DNA of 64,000 nt, taken from the NCBI RefSeq assembly GCF_002234615.1, contig NZ_NMQW01000005.1, positions 62,001 to 126,000 on the forward strand, read 5' to 3'. Each line of letters starts with the position of its first letter. Position 1 is the stretch's first letter. Source of the DNA: Paenibacillus rigui (lineage in GTDB: Bacteria; Bacillota; Bacilli; Paenibacillales; NBRC-103111). Both the position numbers and the translations under genes were made by a program. The notes under the pieces were generated by a model. The model was not told the origin of the DNA and made no database searches. It worked only from the letters and a program-made list of their open reading frames with translations. Shown piece after piece: positions 44,846 to 55,640 of this stretch.

Positions 44846-45265
44846 TCACCCCCTTTCATCCGGCTTCCTCACGGCAAAAATCCAGCTTCGGCTTACTCCG
44901 TAATTCAGCAGAAGCGTTGCTCCTGTAACCGCCCCCTTCGCCCAGAAGACGGGCAGAAGACGGCTCTGTTCAAGCAGGAAGAGCCCGATTGAAGACAGCC
45001 CGAGCCAGGCAATGTTCCAGAGCACAAATTTCAGCCAAACATACTTGCCCCCGGCCGTTCTCTCCCGAAACGTCCATCTCCCGTTCCAGAAGTAGCTGTT
45101 CAGCATCCCTGCGCTATATGCGAGCAGCTGAGCTGCGTAAGCAAGGACTCCGAGATGAACCAGGGCAATGAACAAAAAAACATCGATCCCCGTGTTCATC
45201 AATCCCACCGTATGAAACTTGAAGGCTTCTACAGCCGTCCTCCTCAGCTCAGCTGAATATCTCAT
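44846..45265 (-). CDS. GtrA-like flippase-type membrane protein
   Basis: A 139-residue membrane protein with four hydrophobic segments and the GtrA signature NSYFWNGRWTF in the loop after the second helix. GtrA-like proteins are thought to move polyprenyl-phosphate-linked sugars across the membrane. The frame extends to 45493, but the added part lies inside the upstream gene. ATG 45265 overlaps that gene by 17 bases and has AAGGAA upstream. It is co-expressed with the GT2 gene, its usual partner. Confidence 0.85.
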   Translation of the reverse strand: MRYSAELRRTAVEAFKFHTVGLMNTGIDVFLFIALVHLGVLAYAAQLLAYSAGMLNSYFWNGRWTFRERTAGGKYVWLKFVLWNIAWLGLSSIGLFLLEQSRLLPVFWAKGAVTGATLLLNYGVSRSWIFAVRKPDERG

Positions 45266-46322
45266 AACGTTCCTTGGCTGCCGCGGGGACGGGAACGGCA
45301 GCGGATTCCGGCTTCGAATGGATTCCCCCCTGGAGAGGATAGCCTGCATCGCTTCCCGGATTCCCCCTGGCTCCCGTTCCGGCTCCATACCCCGACTTGT
45401 CCCGGATAATGTAAAGCGGCCGGCCCTTGGATTCGTCGTAAATACGTCCGATATATTCGCCGATAATCCCCAAAATAATGAGCATGACGCCATTGAAAAA
45501 TAAATTGACCGCCACGATGGAGGCCCAGCCCGTAATGGTCGTGTCTGTAAACAGCTTCTGATACATGATAATCATTAAATATAGGAAGCTGACAGCCGAT
45601 AGCGTGAAGCCAAGATAACCGGCCAATTTCAAAGGCTTATAGGAAAACGAGGTGATCGCGTCCAAGGCAAACCGGAGCATTTTGCCTAGCGGGTACTTGG
45701 TTTCCCCCGCCCACCTTTCCTCGCGTATGTACTCCACCGAGGTCTGCCGGAAGCCCACCCAGCTGACCAATCCGCGGACATACCGGTTCCGCTCGGTCAA
45801 TGATTTCAGCACATCGCATACTTTGCGGTCGATCAGCCGAAAATCACCGGTATCGACGGGAATATCCACACTCGTTAACGCTTTCAGGAGCCGGTAAAAA
45901 CCGTGGGCCGTCACCCTTTTGAACCACGTTTCCCCTCTTCGTTCCACCCTCTTGCCGTAAACTACATCATAGCCCTCCTTCCACTTGCCGATCATGCTGA
46001 CAATGACCTCCGGAGGGTCCTGCAGGTCGGCATCAATGACGACGACAGCTTGCCCTTGGGCGTGGTCCATTCCTGCGGAAATAGCGACCTGGTGTCCGAA
46101 GTTGCGGGCGAAGCTGATCATTTTGACATTGGCGTCGTTTTCAATAATGCCATTGACGATTTCGGCTGTACGGTCCCGGCTCCCGTCATTTACGAGCAGC
46201 AGCTCGTACGGCTCGCCCAATGTGTCCATGACACATTTCAGCCTGCGATATGTCTCCACAATAACTTCCTGTTCATTAAACATCGGAACGATGACGGAAT
46301 AACGGATGGGTTCGAACAACAT
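45249..46322 (-). CDS. GT2 polyprenyl-phosphate glycosyltransferase (GtrB/DPM-like)
   Basis: A 357-residue enzyme that transfers a sugar from a nucleotide sugar to a polyprenyl phosphate at the inner face of the membrane. The catalytic domain begins YSVIVPMFNEQE, with the metal-binding DAD at 97-99 (VVIDADLQDPP). Two membrane helices near 225-290 follow. ATG 46322 is preceded by AGGAGG 6 nt upstream; the longer GTG start at 46337 overlaps that site. The lipid-linked sugar would feed the GT-C enzyme encoded just upstream. Confidence 0.9.
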   Translation of the reverse strand: MLFEPIRYSVIVPMFNEQEVIVETYRRLKCVMDTLGEPYELLLVNDGSRDRTAEIVNGIIENDANVKMISFARNFGHQVAISAGMDHAQGQAVVVIDADLQDPPEVIVSMIGKWKEGYDVVYGKRVERRGETWFKRVTAHGFYRLLKALTSVDIPVDTGDFRLIDRKVCDVLKSLTERNRYVRGLVSWVGFRQTSVEYIREERWAGETKYPLGKMLRFALDAITSFSYKPLKLAGYLGFTLSAVSFLYLMIIMYQKLFTDTTITGWASIVAVNLFFNGVMLIILGIIGEYIGRIYDESKGRPLYIIRDKSGYGAGTGARGNPGSDAGYPLQGGIHSKPESAAVPVPAAAKERYEIFS

Positions 46323-46340
46323 GAGCTTCCTCCTCACTTT

Positions 46341-49300
46341 TCAAAAAAACTGCCAACGCGGGAACCATTTCAGCACATGCTCCGCATAGCTCCGATCCAC
46401 GACCAGCCCGGAAAGCACCGGATAAAACAAGATGAAGCATACGGCGACGGCGGCCAAATACACCGTTAAACGGCGACGTTTAACCGGCTGTTCAAGCATC
46501 CACTGCTTGCAATAATAAGCGAGAGCCAGGATAAGAAAAGGAACCATCGCAAAGTAGTGGTACAGAAACGTCATACGCGGCACCAGCATCCATGGAATAT
46601 ATTGCGAAACATATGCGACGCTCAGAAATACCGCCGTGCGTTCCCCCGTCCGAATCGCTCTGTAGGTCAGGTGCAGCATCGCTCCGAACCCCACCCACCA
46701 AATAAGCGGATTGCCTATCGCAACAATGCTGGAGATGGTGCCGGGTGACAGCTCGGCTGCGCCGTAATACCAGACGGGCCGGTTCATGAGAGGCCATTGC
46801 CACCAGGAGGAGCTGAACGGATGCGTGCCGGTAAGCAGACTGTGGTATGAAAGCATATGCTTCTGATAGCTCAGCACATCGGCAAGCCCGTGACCCGGAC
46901 CCGGTACCCGCATGAACGGAATGTAAGCCAGTATATAAACGATCATCGGAACGGCGATGAAGTAGAGCACGCACCACCCAACAGTAACGGCAGCTCTATA
47001 CGGAAAAACATCCCGGATATGCCGCCACTCGGCCTGCGTCTGCCGATCCTGTTTATGCTTGACCTCCAAAGCCTCTCCCGCCTGCCGGTACAGCCTGTAT
47101 TGCGTGAGCAGCCACAGCAGCCACAAGCAGGCCAATCCGAGCCCGCCATAGGCGGCGATCCATTTGGAAGCGGCACCGAGTCCGAAGCACAACCCGGATA
47201 AACCGAGCGGCACCCAGGCCCGCTTCCAGGACGTGGCGAACAAGCTCGTCGAGCTGAAACGGTGCATGTAATAAAACATCAGCATAATAAAAAACACAGC
47301 GTATACGTCAATCGTCGCAATACGGGATTGTACAAAATGAAGCCCGTCGCAAGCGAGAAGAAAACAAGCGATGAAAGCAGACTCACTTCGGCCCAGCAGC
47401 CGCTTGCCCATTACATAAATCACAGGCAGCATGCCGGTCCCGGCAAGCGTGCCCATGAACCGCCACCCGAACGGGGTCATGCCGAAGATCGATATTCCCC
47501 AGGATATCAACACTTTGCCGAGCGGGGGATGTGTGGATTCGTAAGGCTCCAGCTGATGCAAATGCTCGTAAGCGGTGCGCGCATGATAAATCTCATCAAA
47601 TATCGCCCCGTTCCAGAACGTCGCCCGATAAGCGGCTTTGGAAGACTCGTCATACAGCCATGCCAAATCCCCTGCAGTTGCCGGATTCACGGTATCCCTA
47701 CTCACCGATTGAATCGGTACCGGAACCTCGCTTCCCCTCTCATAGACGGCAACCTCCTGAAGCTGGAATGGCGGCTTAACCACCGTCAGCTTCATATAAC
47801 GGCCGCTAGCGTTGATCGGTACAACCTGCCACATGAATACTTTGAAGGCGTCGCTCTTCACTGTAACGGGAGGACTCCACATTTGCTTATCCTCGCTCAG
47901 CTCGTAGGTAAAGCTGCCGTCTCCGATGCCGGAGAAGCTATTGATGCGTTCAACTTCCTTCGCTGCACCCAGATCAAAAACAAGACTTTCCCCTGCCCTA
48001 GTTGCCTGCCAGCCGGTTTCCGGAGCCTGCAGCGAACCGAGGTTGCAGAACGCGAGCACCGAATAGCAGATAACCAGAATGCCTAGCAGCACAAGATCCT
48101 TGCGCTTCCATGGCAGCGGCTGTTCCTGCATAAGCTCAGGCGGCCGGGCGGGCAGGGCTCCGCTTTCCTTGGCGGCGCTTACTTGAGCTCTGGCCACACC
48201 GGAGCTCCCCCTCGCCTTCACTTGGGGTTTCGCTGCATTCCCGGCCCTTGTCAGCGTCAGCTCTCGCCGCTCTCCCTTGACAACCACACACCAGGATACC
48301 CAGGCGAAATAGGCATAAAACAATGTATTAACGGCAGAACTAACAAGAAGCAGCGGGTCCTGTGAGGCCATGTGATACGACTGGCGCATGCTGTCTAGGA
48401 GCACTTGATTGACGTTGACGAAGTGCGTCAGGCTGAGCCCGATAAATAGGTAAAGCAACCTTCTGTCCCGCAGCTGAATGAAGCTGACGAGCACTAGGGG
48501 AAGCGCATAGAACAAATACCGTTCATGCATCTTGGTCAGCACCAGGAAGGCTCCGGCCATCAACAAGCCGGCGATCAGGACCAGCTGCGATTCGTCTCGA
48601 CGGCTCTTGAAATAAAGAACCACGCAGCCGCCCAGCACGACAGCCATCAAAGCAATACTCCAGGTCTGGTATGTGAAGAAGAGTACTCTGTCCGTTAACG
48701 AAACAAAGTTCCCTCCGAGCAGGCTCATCAAATTAAAAGCATTCAGGCTCGCATAAGGATACGAGGCCAAAGTGCCGAAGTACAGCTTCACGATCCAAAA
48801 CGGCCCTTGATGAAGAGTAAAAGGCAGCGCCAGCACGGCGAAGGTTCCCGCACCCCAGCCCAGGCATTGCAGCCCGCTCCGCCAGCTTTGCCGGCGCAGG
48901 AGGTACAACAGCAGCAGCGGCGCCAACAACAGCGCCTGCGGCTTTATGAGAAGAGCAGCTGCATACAAGATTGCCGCTTTGCTTACTGCTCCGCGTCGGA
49001 GCGCTTCAAGCCATAATAAAACCCACAGCATGAAGAAAGAATCGACCTGCCCCCATGCTGCTGCATTCACTACAATGGCAGGATTGAACAAATACAAGAC
49101 CGAAACACCTGCAGCCGCAGAAACAGTGACCTGCCGGGCGGCCCAGCGATACAGCAGGTAAGCAGTGAGCAGATCGGCAATGATGGCCGGACTTTTTAAC
49201 AAAATTAGAAACAGCGTCGAATCAAAGGGTATAGACAGAAGAGTGCGTAACTTCCCGAGGATGAATAAAACATAGATATACCCAGGCGGGTAATCAACAA

Positions 49301-49559
49301 ACAAATCCTGCGAGTAAAAGCCCGTCGGCCCCGCTGCCGCCGCATGGCCAGCCCAGGCCTGGAAGGTGTGGACATCGATGTCATAGCCATACACCGTTCC
49401 GGCTATGACCCAGCGCAGCAAAGCACCGAGAGCTAATAGCACGGGAAGGATCCGGCCCCGTTGAACAAGTGAATCGGAAATCAATTCCCCCCTTTGCATC
49501 CATCGGTGAACGAAGAAGAATAAGCTTGTAAAGAGCAAGCTATAGATCAACGTAGCCAT
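46341..49559 (-). CDS. Two-domain GT-C glycosyltransferase with internal discoidin-like domain
   Basis: A 1072-residue membrane protein carrying two GT-C units. The N-terminal half (about 1-430) is multi-spanning, with an acidic YGYDIDVHTFQAW loop after an early helix. A non-membrane segment (about 520-625) looks like a discoidin or F5/8-type beta-sandwich. The C-terminal half is a PMT/GT39-like enzyme with IFDEIYHARTA as the catalytic acidic loop and THPPLGK downstream. Such enzymes use a lipid-linked sugar to modify surface protein or polymer outside the membrane. GtrA and GT2 genes follow, completing the pathway. GGGAGGAGG precedes the ATG. Each half is the length of a separate protein, so it is a fusion. 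Confidence 0.88.
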   Translation of the reverse strand: MATLIYSLLFTSLFFFVHRWMQRGELISDSLVQRGRILPVLLALGALLRWVIAGTVYGYDIDVHTFQAWAGHAAAAGPTGFYSQDLFVDYPPGYIYVLFILGKLRTLLSIPFDSTLFLILLKSPAIIADLLTAYLLYRWAARQVTVSAAAGVSVLYLFNPAIVVNAAAWGQVDSFFMLWVLLWLEALRRGAVSKAAILYAAALLIKPQALLLAPLLLLYLLRRQSWRSGLQCLGWGAGTFAVLALPFTLHQGPFWIVKLYFGTLASYPYASLNAFNLMSLLGGNFVSLTDRVLFFTYQTWSIALMAVVLGGCVVLYFKSRRDESQLVLIAGLLMAGAFLVLTKMHERYLFYALPLVLVSFIQLRDRRLLYLFIGLSLTHFVNVNQVLLDSMRQSYHMASQDPLLLVSSAVNTLFYAYFAWVSWCVVVKGERRELTLTRAGNAAKPQVKARGSSGVARAQVSAAKESGALPARPPELMQEQPLPWKRKDLVLLGILVICYSVLAFCNLGSLQAPETGWQATRAGESLVFDLGAAKEVERINSFSGIGDGSFTYELSEDKQMWSPPVTVKSDAFKVFMWQVVPINASGRYMKLTVVKPPFQLQEVAVYERGSEVPVPIQSVSRDTVNPATAGDLAWLYDESSKAAYRATFWNGAIFDEIYHARTAYEHLHQLEPYESTHPPLGKVLISWGISIFGMTPFGWRFMGTLAGTGMLPVIYVMGKRLLGRSESAFIACFLLACDGLHFVQSRIATIDVYAVFFIMLMFYYMHRFSSTSLFATSWKRAWVPLGLSGLCFGLGAASKWIAAYGGLGLACLWLLWLLTQYRLYRQAGEALEVKHKQDRQTQAEWRHIRDVFPYRAAVTVGWCVLYFIAVPMIVYILAYIPFMRVPGPGHGLADVLSYQKHMLSYHSLLTGTHPFSSSWWQWPLMNRPVWYYGAAELSPGTISSIVAIGNPLIWWVGFGAMLHLTYRAIRTGERTAVFLSVAYVSQYIPWMLVPRMTFLYHYFAMVPFLILALAYYCKQWMLEQPVKRRRLTVYLAAVAVCFILFYPVLSGLVVDRSYAEHVLKWFPRWQFF

Positions 49560-49636
49560 CGCTTATGCCTCCTCCCGGTTTATGAACACATTATCGGATT
49601 ACCCGTCTTACAGTGGACGGTTGAATTTGGGGATTC

Positions 49637-49676
49637 GCCCGGAGCGTATGCATCTCTTCTCCGGGCATCCCTTTTT
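49637..49676. terminator. Hairpin downstream of the PL9 gene
   Basis: GCCCGGAG (49637-49644) pairs with CTCCGGGC (49659-49666). CTTTTT follows on the plus strand only, so its role for the minus-strand PL9 transcript is uncertain. Confidence 0.35.
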
Positions 49677-49714
49677 ACAACATAAGCCGCCCTTTTATAG
49701 GGTGAATTGCAGCA

Positions 49715-51622
<1,908 letters not shown>

Positions 51623-52332
51623 TTGTTAACTTTTCCTCCTCTTGCGATTTAGTTGCATGCAATCCGGACATTAAAGCGTGAAACACACATCATGACCAAA
51701 CGGATATGGACGATATTCACCTCCTGTTCTTATTGAAAACATGCAAGGTGGAATAGCCTCGCGTCTTCTGTTCTCAATCTAACGCTTGGATAAGGTTACA
51801 TCAATAAACATTATTTAACTATTTAGTCAATTTGATGATGAACCATCAACTGGAATAGTAATCATAAGATCATTTTTTTGCCATATTTAGTGTAAAATAG
51901 TGCCTTTATATTTGGATTCACTTCCACTTCTCGTTCTCCCATAAGGATGACCTCATTTTTGAGCACTAACGGGAGTTGAAATTGACCCATGGTTTCTTTG
52001 CAACAGGACCCTTCGAGGTACGAGCCTATCCCGCTCCATCTACATACCACAAACCTAACATTACATTAAAGCTATATAACCGATAACATAAAAAACAGGT
52101 ATAGCTGACAACAATATGACTTCGAAATACCCCCACCAAATACCTATATATGGGATTATTTATAAGTTCATATGTGCCCAATGATCAAAGCAAAGCTATT
52201 TTATTATGCAGCATGCCAATTGCCTTAAAACCTCATTGCATGAGCGTCACGTTGATGTTACTAATACTTACGTAAACGAGGGATCGTTTGTAAAAAAAAC
52301 GGTATCCATTAATTCTGAAAAGGAGTGATTGC
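51623..52332. other. 710-base AT-rich divergent intergenic region
   Basis: This separates the PL9 gene from the NMT1-like lipoprotein gene and must hold both promoters, which I could not place. A 62-codon minus-strand frame (51862-52050, its last 42 residues beginning MGQFQLPLV) looks partly protein-like but has no ribosome site or recognised family. Next to it TTTGCAACAGGACC (51997-52010) resembles one end of IS6-family elements (TTTGCAACAGAACC), without a transposase or a second end. Confidence 0.35.
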
Positions 52333-53340
52333 ATGAAGAAGGCTGTAGGGCAGTGCATCGTGGTACTTAGCTTGCTGTTCCTCTCTGCGTGCGGCAAGAG
52401 TGACGCAGACGCAGTGAAAAGCACTGCTAAGGAAGCCGGGACCAAACCATTGACCAAGGTATCCCAGGTCACGAACTGGTTTGCCGAAGCGGAGCATGGC
52501 GGACAATACACCGCAATGAAAATGGGGTATTACAAGGAAGCCGGCCTCGATATGACGCTGGATCCCGGGGGGCCTCAGGTTTCGGGCTTGCAGCTGGTTG
52601 CATCGGGCAAATATCAGTTTGCAATGGCCAGCGCAGACGAATTGCTCATCGCCAGGAAACAAGGCTTGCCGATTGTTGCCGTAGCTTCCGTGTTCCAGCA
52701 AGGACCGCTGACGATCTTCAGCCATAAAGGAGATCCGATCAGTTCCGTAGACAAGCTGAACAATCGAACCTTTTACGTTACGCCGGGAATTCCTTACTGG
52801 GAGTACATGAAGAAGAAATATGCCCCGCAAAATGTCAAAGAACTTGCTTATACCGGCTCCATGGCAGCCTTCATGGCCAATCCCGGCTCCGTCAATCAGG
52901 GCTATATTACAAGCGAGGGCTATAGCCTGAAATCCGCCGGGTTCGAATTTGAAGCCGTCCCCATCTCCAAGCTGACAGGATTTAATCCTTACACGATGCT
53001 GCTGGTAACGACGGAAAAATATATCGCCGATCAGCCGGACACCGTAAAAGCATATGTGGAGGCTTCCGTTAAAGGCTGGAATTACTACAAGGATCATTAT
53101 CGGGAGCTCAATGAGTATATCCATACCTTTAATCCGGATTCTCCGCTTGAGATGTTTCAATACAGCGCCGAAGCCTCCAAGGACTACATTTATGGCGGGG
53201 ACGCAGCTGAGCACGGCTTCGGCTACATGAGCGAGGAGCGCTGGAGCACTCTAAAAGACCAGCTTGTAAGCATAGGCTTGATCGATGCTTCATTAGATGT
53301 AAAAAAAGCATATACAACCAAGTTTTTACCGACTAAATAA
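52333..53340 (+). CDS. NMT1/ThiY-like substrate-binding lipoprotein without permease partners
   Basis: A 335-residue binding lipoprotein with lipobox LSAC (Cys20). The domain resembles the NMT1/ThiY/SsuA group that binds pyrimidines, thiamine precursors, riboflavin or small organic ions. The core begins TNWFAEAEHGGQYTAMKMGYY, with FAMASADELLIARKQG and an ITSEGYSLKSAG hinge segment. AAAGGAGTG is 6 nt before the ATG. No permease or ATPase genes follow; instead it is 11 bases from an amidohydrolase gene. With a nucleoside hydrolase nearby, a pyrimidine or purine-like ligand is likely. Confidence 0.85.
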   Translation: MKKAVGQCIVVLSLLFLSACGKSDADAVKSTAKEAGTKPLTKVSQVTNWFAEAEHGGQYTAMKMGYYKEAGLDMTLDPGGPQVSGLQLVASGKYQFAMASADELLIARKQGLPIVAVASVFQQGPLTIFSHKGDPISSVDKLNNRTFYVTPGIPYWEYMKKKYAPQNVKELAYTGSMAAFMANPGSVNQGYITSEGYSLKSAGFEFEAVPISKLTGFNPYTMLLVTTEKYIADQPDTVKAYVEASVKGWNYYKDHYRELNEYIHTFNPDSPLEMFQYSAEASKDYIYGGDAAEHGFGYMSEERWSTLKDQLVSIGLIDASLDVKKAYTTKFLPTK

Positions 53341-53351
53341 GGGGTGAGTTC

Positions 53352-54716
53352 ATGGACAACAACTATTTGATTACAGGCGGAACCGTGCTTACCGTCAATA
53401 GCACAAATGAAATTTGGCATGACGGAGCTGTCGTCGTAGAAAACGGACGCATCCGGGAGGTCGGACCGTCTGCCGAGCTGGAAGCCAAATATTCGGGCAT
53501 GCCCGTTATCGATGCGAAAGGAAAAGTCGTCCTGCCGGGAATCGTCAATTTGCACCTCCATTCCGGCTTAATCCGCGGGACCGCCGAGGATATGCCCGTG
53601 TTCGAATGGCTGGCGAAGCATGTGGATCCGAAGCACCGCGCTTTGACAGAGGAAGAGGCGTATGCCGCATCCATGCTCTGCTACGCGGAATCGCTGCTCT
53701 CCGGTACAACCACTGTGCTTGATATGTACCGGTACATGCACCGGAGCGCGGACGCTGCCGAGCAGCTGGGCATGAGAGCCGTATTGTCCCCCTATGTAGC
53801 GGATGCCCCGCCCTACTTGTACTTCGAAACGCTGGAGAACAACGTAAGGCTCATTGAAGAACGCAACAATACTGCGAACGGAAGGATTCAAGTATGGATA
53901 GGCTTGGAGCATCTCGCTTACTGCACGCCCGAAGCTTATCGGCAAGCCGCCGATTACGCCGAACGGTATAACGTTGGCATCCATACGCATGGCGAGGAAT
54001 CGCAGCAAATGGCCCGAGACCTGCATGAGAAGTTTGGCGTATGGCCGGTGGAGCTGTTTCATCAGCGTGGTATACTAGGCCCCCGTACCGTCCTGGCCCA
54101 CTGTGTATGGATGGAGGAGGTCGAGTTGGAATTGATGGCACGAACAGGCACTTCCGCAGCTCATTGCCCTATCAGCAATTTGAAGCTCGCATCCGGTATC
54201 TCCCCTATTACGTCCATGCTGGAACGGGGGATCAACGTCGGCATCGGTACCGATGGAGTCAAAGAAAACAATAGCCTTGATATGCTGGAGGAAATGAAAT
54301 TCGTTCCTTTGCTGCAAAAGGTACGCCATCTGGATGCCACAGTCATGAAAGCGGAGGAGGTATTGCGAATGGCAACGATCGGAGGAGCCAAAGCGCTGGG
54401 TCTTGATCGGGAAATTGGATCGCTTGAGGCAGGCAAGAAAGCCGACATCACGATCCTGGATTACCGCAAACCGCATTTAACCCCTTTCCTGACCGGGAAA
54501 TATGACAATGTTGTTAGCAATCTGGTGTATTCGGCATCGGGAAGCGATGTGGATACGGTGCTTGTGGACGGCAAAGTGCTGGTCCGGGGAAAGCAGCTGC
54601 TTAGCGGAGACACGGATCGGATTATGGACCATGCGCAGCAGGCCGTGGAACAATTACTGCTTCGTCGCGAAGCATTCATTCCGAAGGATTTCATTTTCCC
54701 AAGCTCCCGTCTATAG
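53352..54716 (+). CDS. Amidohydrolase, base deaminase/chlorohydrolase group (TrzN/SsnA/MtaD-like)
   Basis: A 454-residue metal-dependent hydrolase. The metal site is complete: HLH (His68, His70), HTHGEE (His211, His213, Glu215), LAHC (His250) and GTDG (Asp301). This pattern fits deaminases of nucleobases, S-adenosylhomocysteine or triazines. The N- and C-terminal beta-sandwich segments (DAKGKVVLPGIVNLHLH; SLEAGKKADITILD) are typical. It lies 11 bases after the binding lipoprotein, so the lipoprotein probably delivers its substrate. The true substrate is not evident; a base deaminase would link well with the nucleoside hydrolase. Confidence 0.88.
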   Translation: MDNNYLITGGTVLTVNSTNEIWHDGAVVVENGRIREVGPSAELEAKYSGMPVIDAKGKVVLPGIVNLHLHSGLIRGTAEDMPVFEWLAKHVDPKHRALTEEEAYAASMLCYAESLLSGTTTVLDMYRYMHRSADAAEQLGMRAVLSPYVADAPPYLYFETLENNVRLIEERNNTANGRIQVWIGLEHLAYCTPEAYRQAADYAERYNVGIHTHGEESQQMARDLHEKFGVWPVELFHQRGILGPRTVLAHCVWMEEVELELMARTGTSAAHCPISNLKLASGISPITSMLERGINVGIGTDGVKENNSLDMLEEMKFVPLLQKVRHLDATVMKAEEVLRMATIGGAKALGLDREIGSLEAGKKADITILDYRKPHLTPFLTGKYDNVVSNLVYSASGSDVDTVLVDGKVLVRGKQLLSGDTDRIMDHAQQAVEQLLLRREAFIPKDFIFPSSRL

Positions 54717-54732
54717 TTTCGTTCCATTCAAC

Positions 54733-54788
54733 GGTCAGACGCCAAGCAAGCAGGGTTTTCCGGCTTCTAAGAGGTAGGACGTCTGACC
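54733..54788. promoter_or_regulatory. Paired inverted sites upstream of the GntR gene
   Basis: GGTCAGACG (54733-54741) and CGTCTGACC (54780-54788) are perfect inverted copies 38 bases apart. Each arm is itself an odd palindrome centred on GTC-N-GAC, resembling half-sites of HutC-type GntR regulators. They lie just before the GntR gene, so they are candidates for its own operator pair. Confidence 0.5.
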
Positions 54789-54881
54789 AATGCAGCTTAG
54801 AAAGCGTCTATCGAATCCGTCGAACAGGAACGATCGCGGACAGAGGGATCGTACAAAACCTTGAATCAGGAGGGTATCGCG

Positions 54882-55619
54882 ATGAAAATAAAAACCGCCT
54901 CCTCCCGAGTTTCGGAGACCCGGAGACTCATTGTCCATATGATCAGGGAGCAATGGGCGAAGGAGGAAGGCAGACTGCCATCCGAAGAGCGTATTGCCGA
55001 AATGTTCGGTGTCAGCCGCTCCACCGTGAGAGCAGCGTTAGGGGAATTGGAGTCCAGCGGCTTCATCCACCGCAAGCACGGATTAGGTACGTTCGTCAAT
55101 CCGATTGCCTCCCAAATTCACGCGCGGCTCGATGCCTGGATCGAATTCAAAAAGCTAATCGAGCAATCCGGCTTTGAAGCGGACATACAGCTTTTGGGGC
55201 TGCATAAAGGCCCCCTCTCCCCGGACGAGGCGAAAAAACTGGGAAGCTCGCCGGGCGAGCCCGCCGTCACAGTTCGCAAGCTGTTTACGGCAGACGGACA
55301 GCCGGCTATTTTATGCCAGGATACGATTCCGTTGGCACTGCTCCCTCCCGATTGCAATGCAGCCTTGCTGGAAACGTCGGATACGTTCCATTTTCTCGCC
55401 AAGAACGGGCTCGGTCCCGTATCCTACGGCGTCGCTCATCTCATTGCCAGATGTGCCGATGCCGCATTAGCCGACCTGCTCCGGATTCCTGCGGGCACGC
55501 CTCTTCTCGCATTGGAGAACGTAGGCTATGCCCCTAGCGATTCGCCGTTATTTTTGTCCAGCGAGCTGTATTGTCCCGGCCTTATCGATTTCGGCATTAT
55601 GCGCCGCCACCTATATTAA
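54882..55619 (+). CDS. GntR-family regulator, HutC/UTRA subfamily
   Basis: A 245-residue regulator. The N-terminal winged helix reads RLPSEERIAEMFGVSRSTVRAAL, with the family continuation ELESSGFIHRKHGLGTFV. The rest is a UTRA ligand-binding domain (from about residue 85). ATG 54882 has AGGAGG 8 nt upstream; an in-frame TTG at 54861 lies before that site. It sits between the amidohydrolase and nucleoside hydrolase genes, and the paired inverted sites upstream suggest autoregulation. The effector is probably a nucleoside-related compound. Confidence 0.92.
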   Translation: MKIKTASSRVSETRRLIVHMIREQWAKEEGRLPSEERIAEMFGVSRSTVRAALGELESSGFIHRKHGLGTFVNPIASQIHARLDAWIEFKKLIEQSGFEADIQLLGLHKGPLSPDEAKKLGSSPGEPAVTVRKLFTADGQPAILCQDTIPLALLPPDCNAALLETSDTFHFLAKNGLGPVSYGVAHLIARCADAALADLLRIPAGTPLLALENVGYAPSDSPLFLSSELYCPGLIDFGIMRRHLY

Positions 55620-55640
55620 TGAAACGGAGCTGGATCTGCG

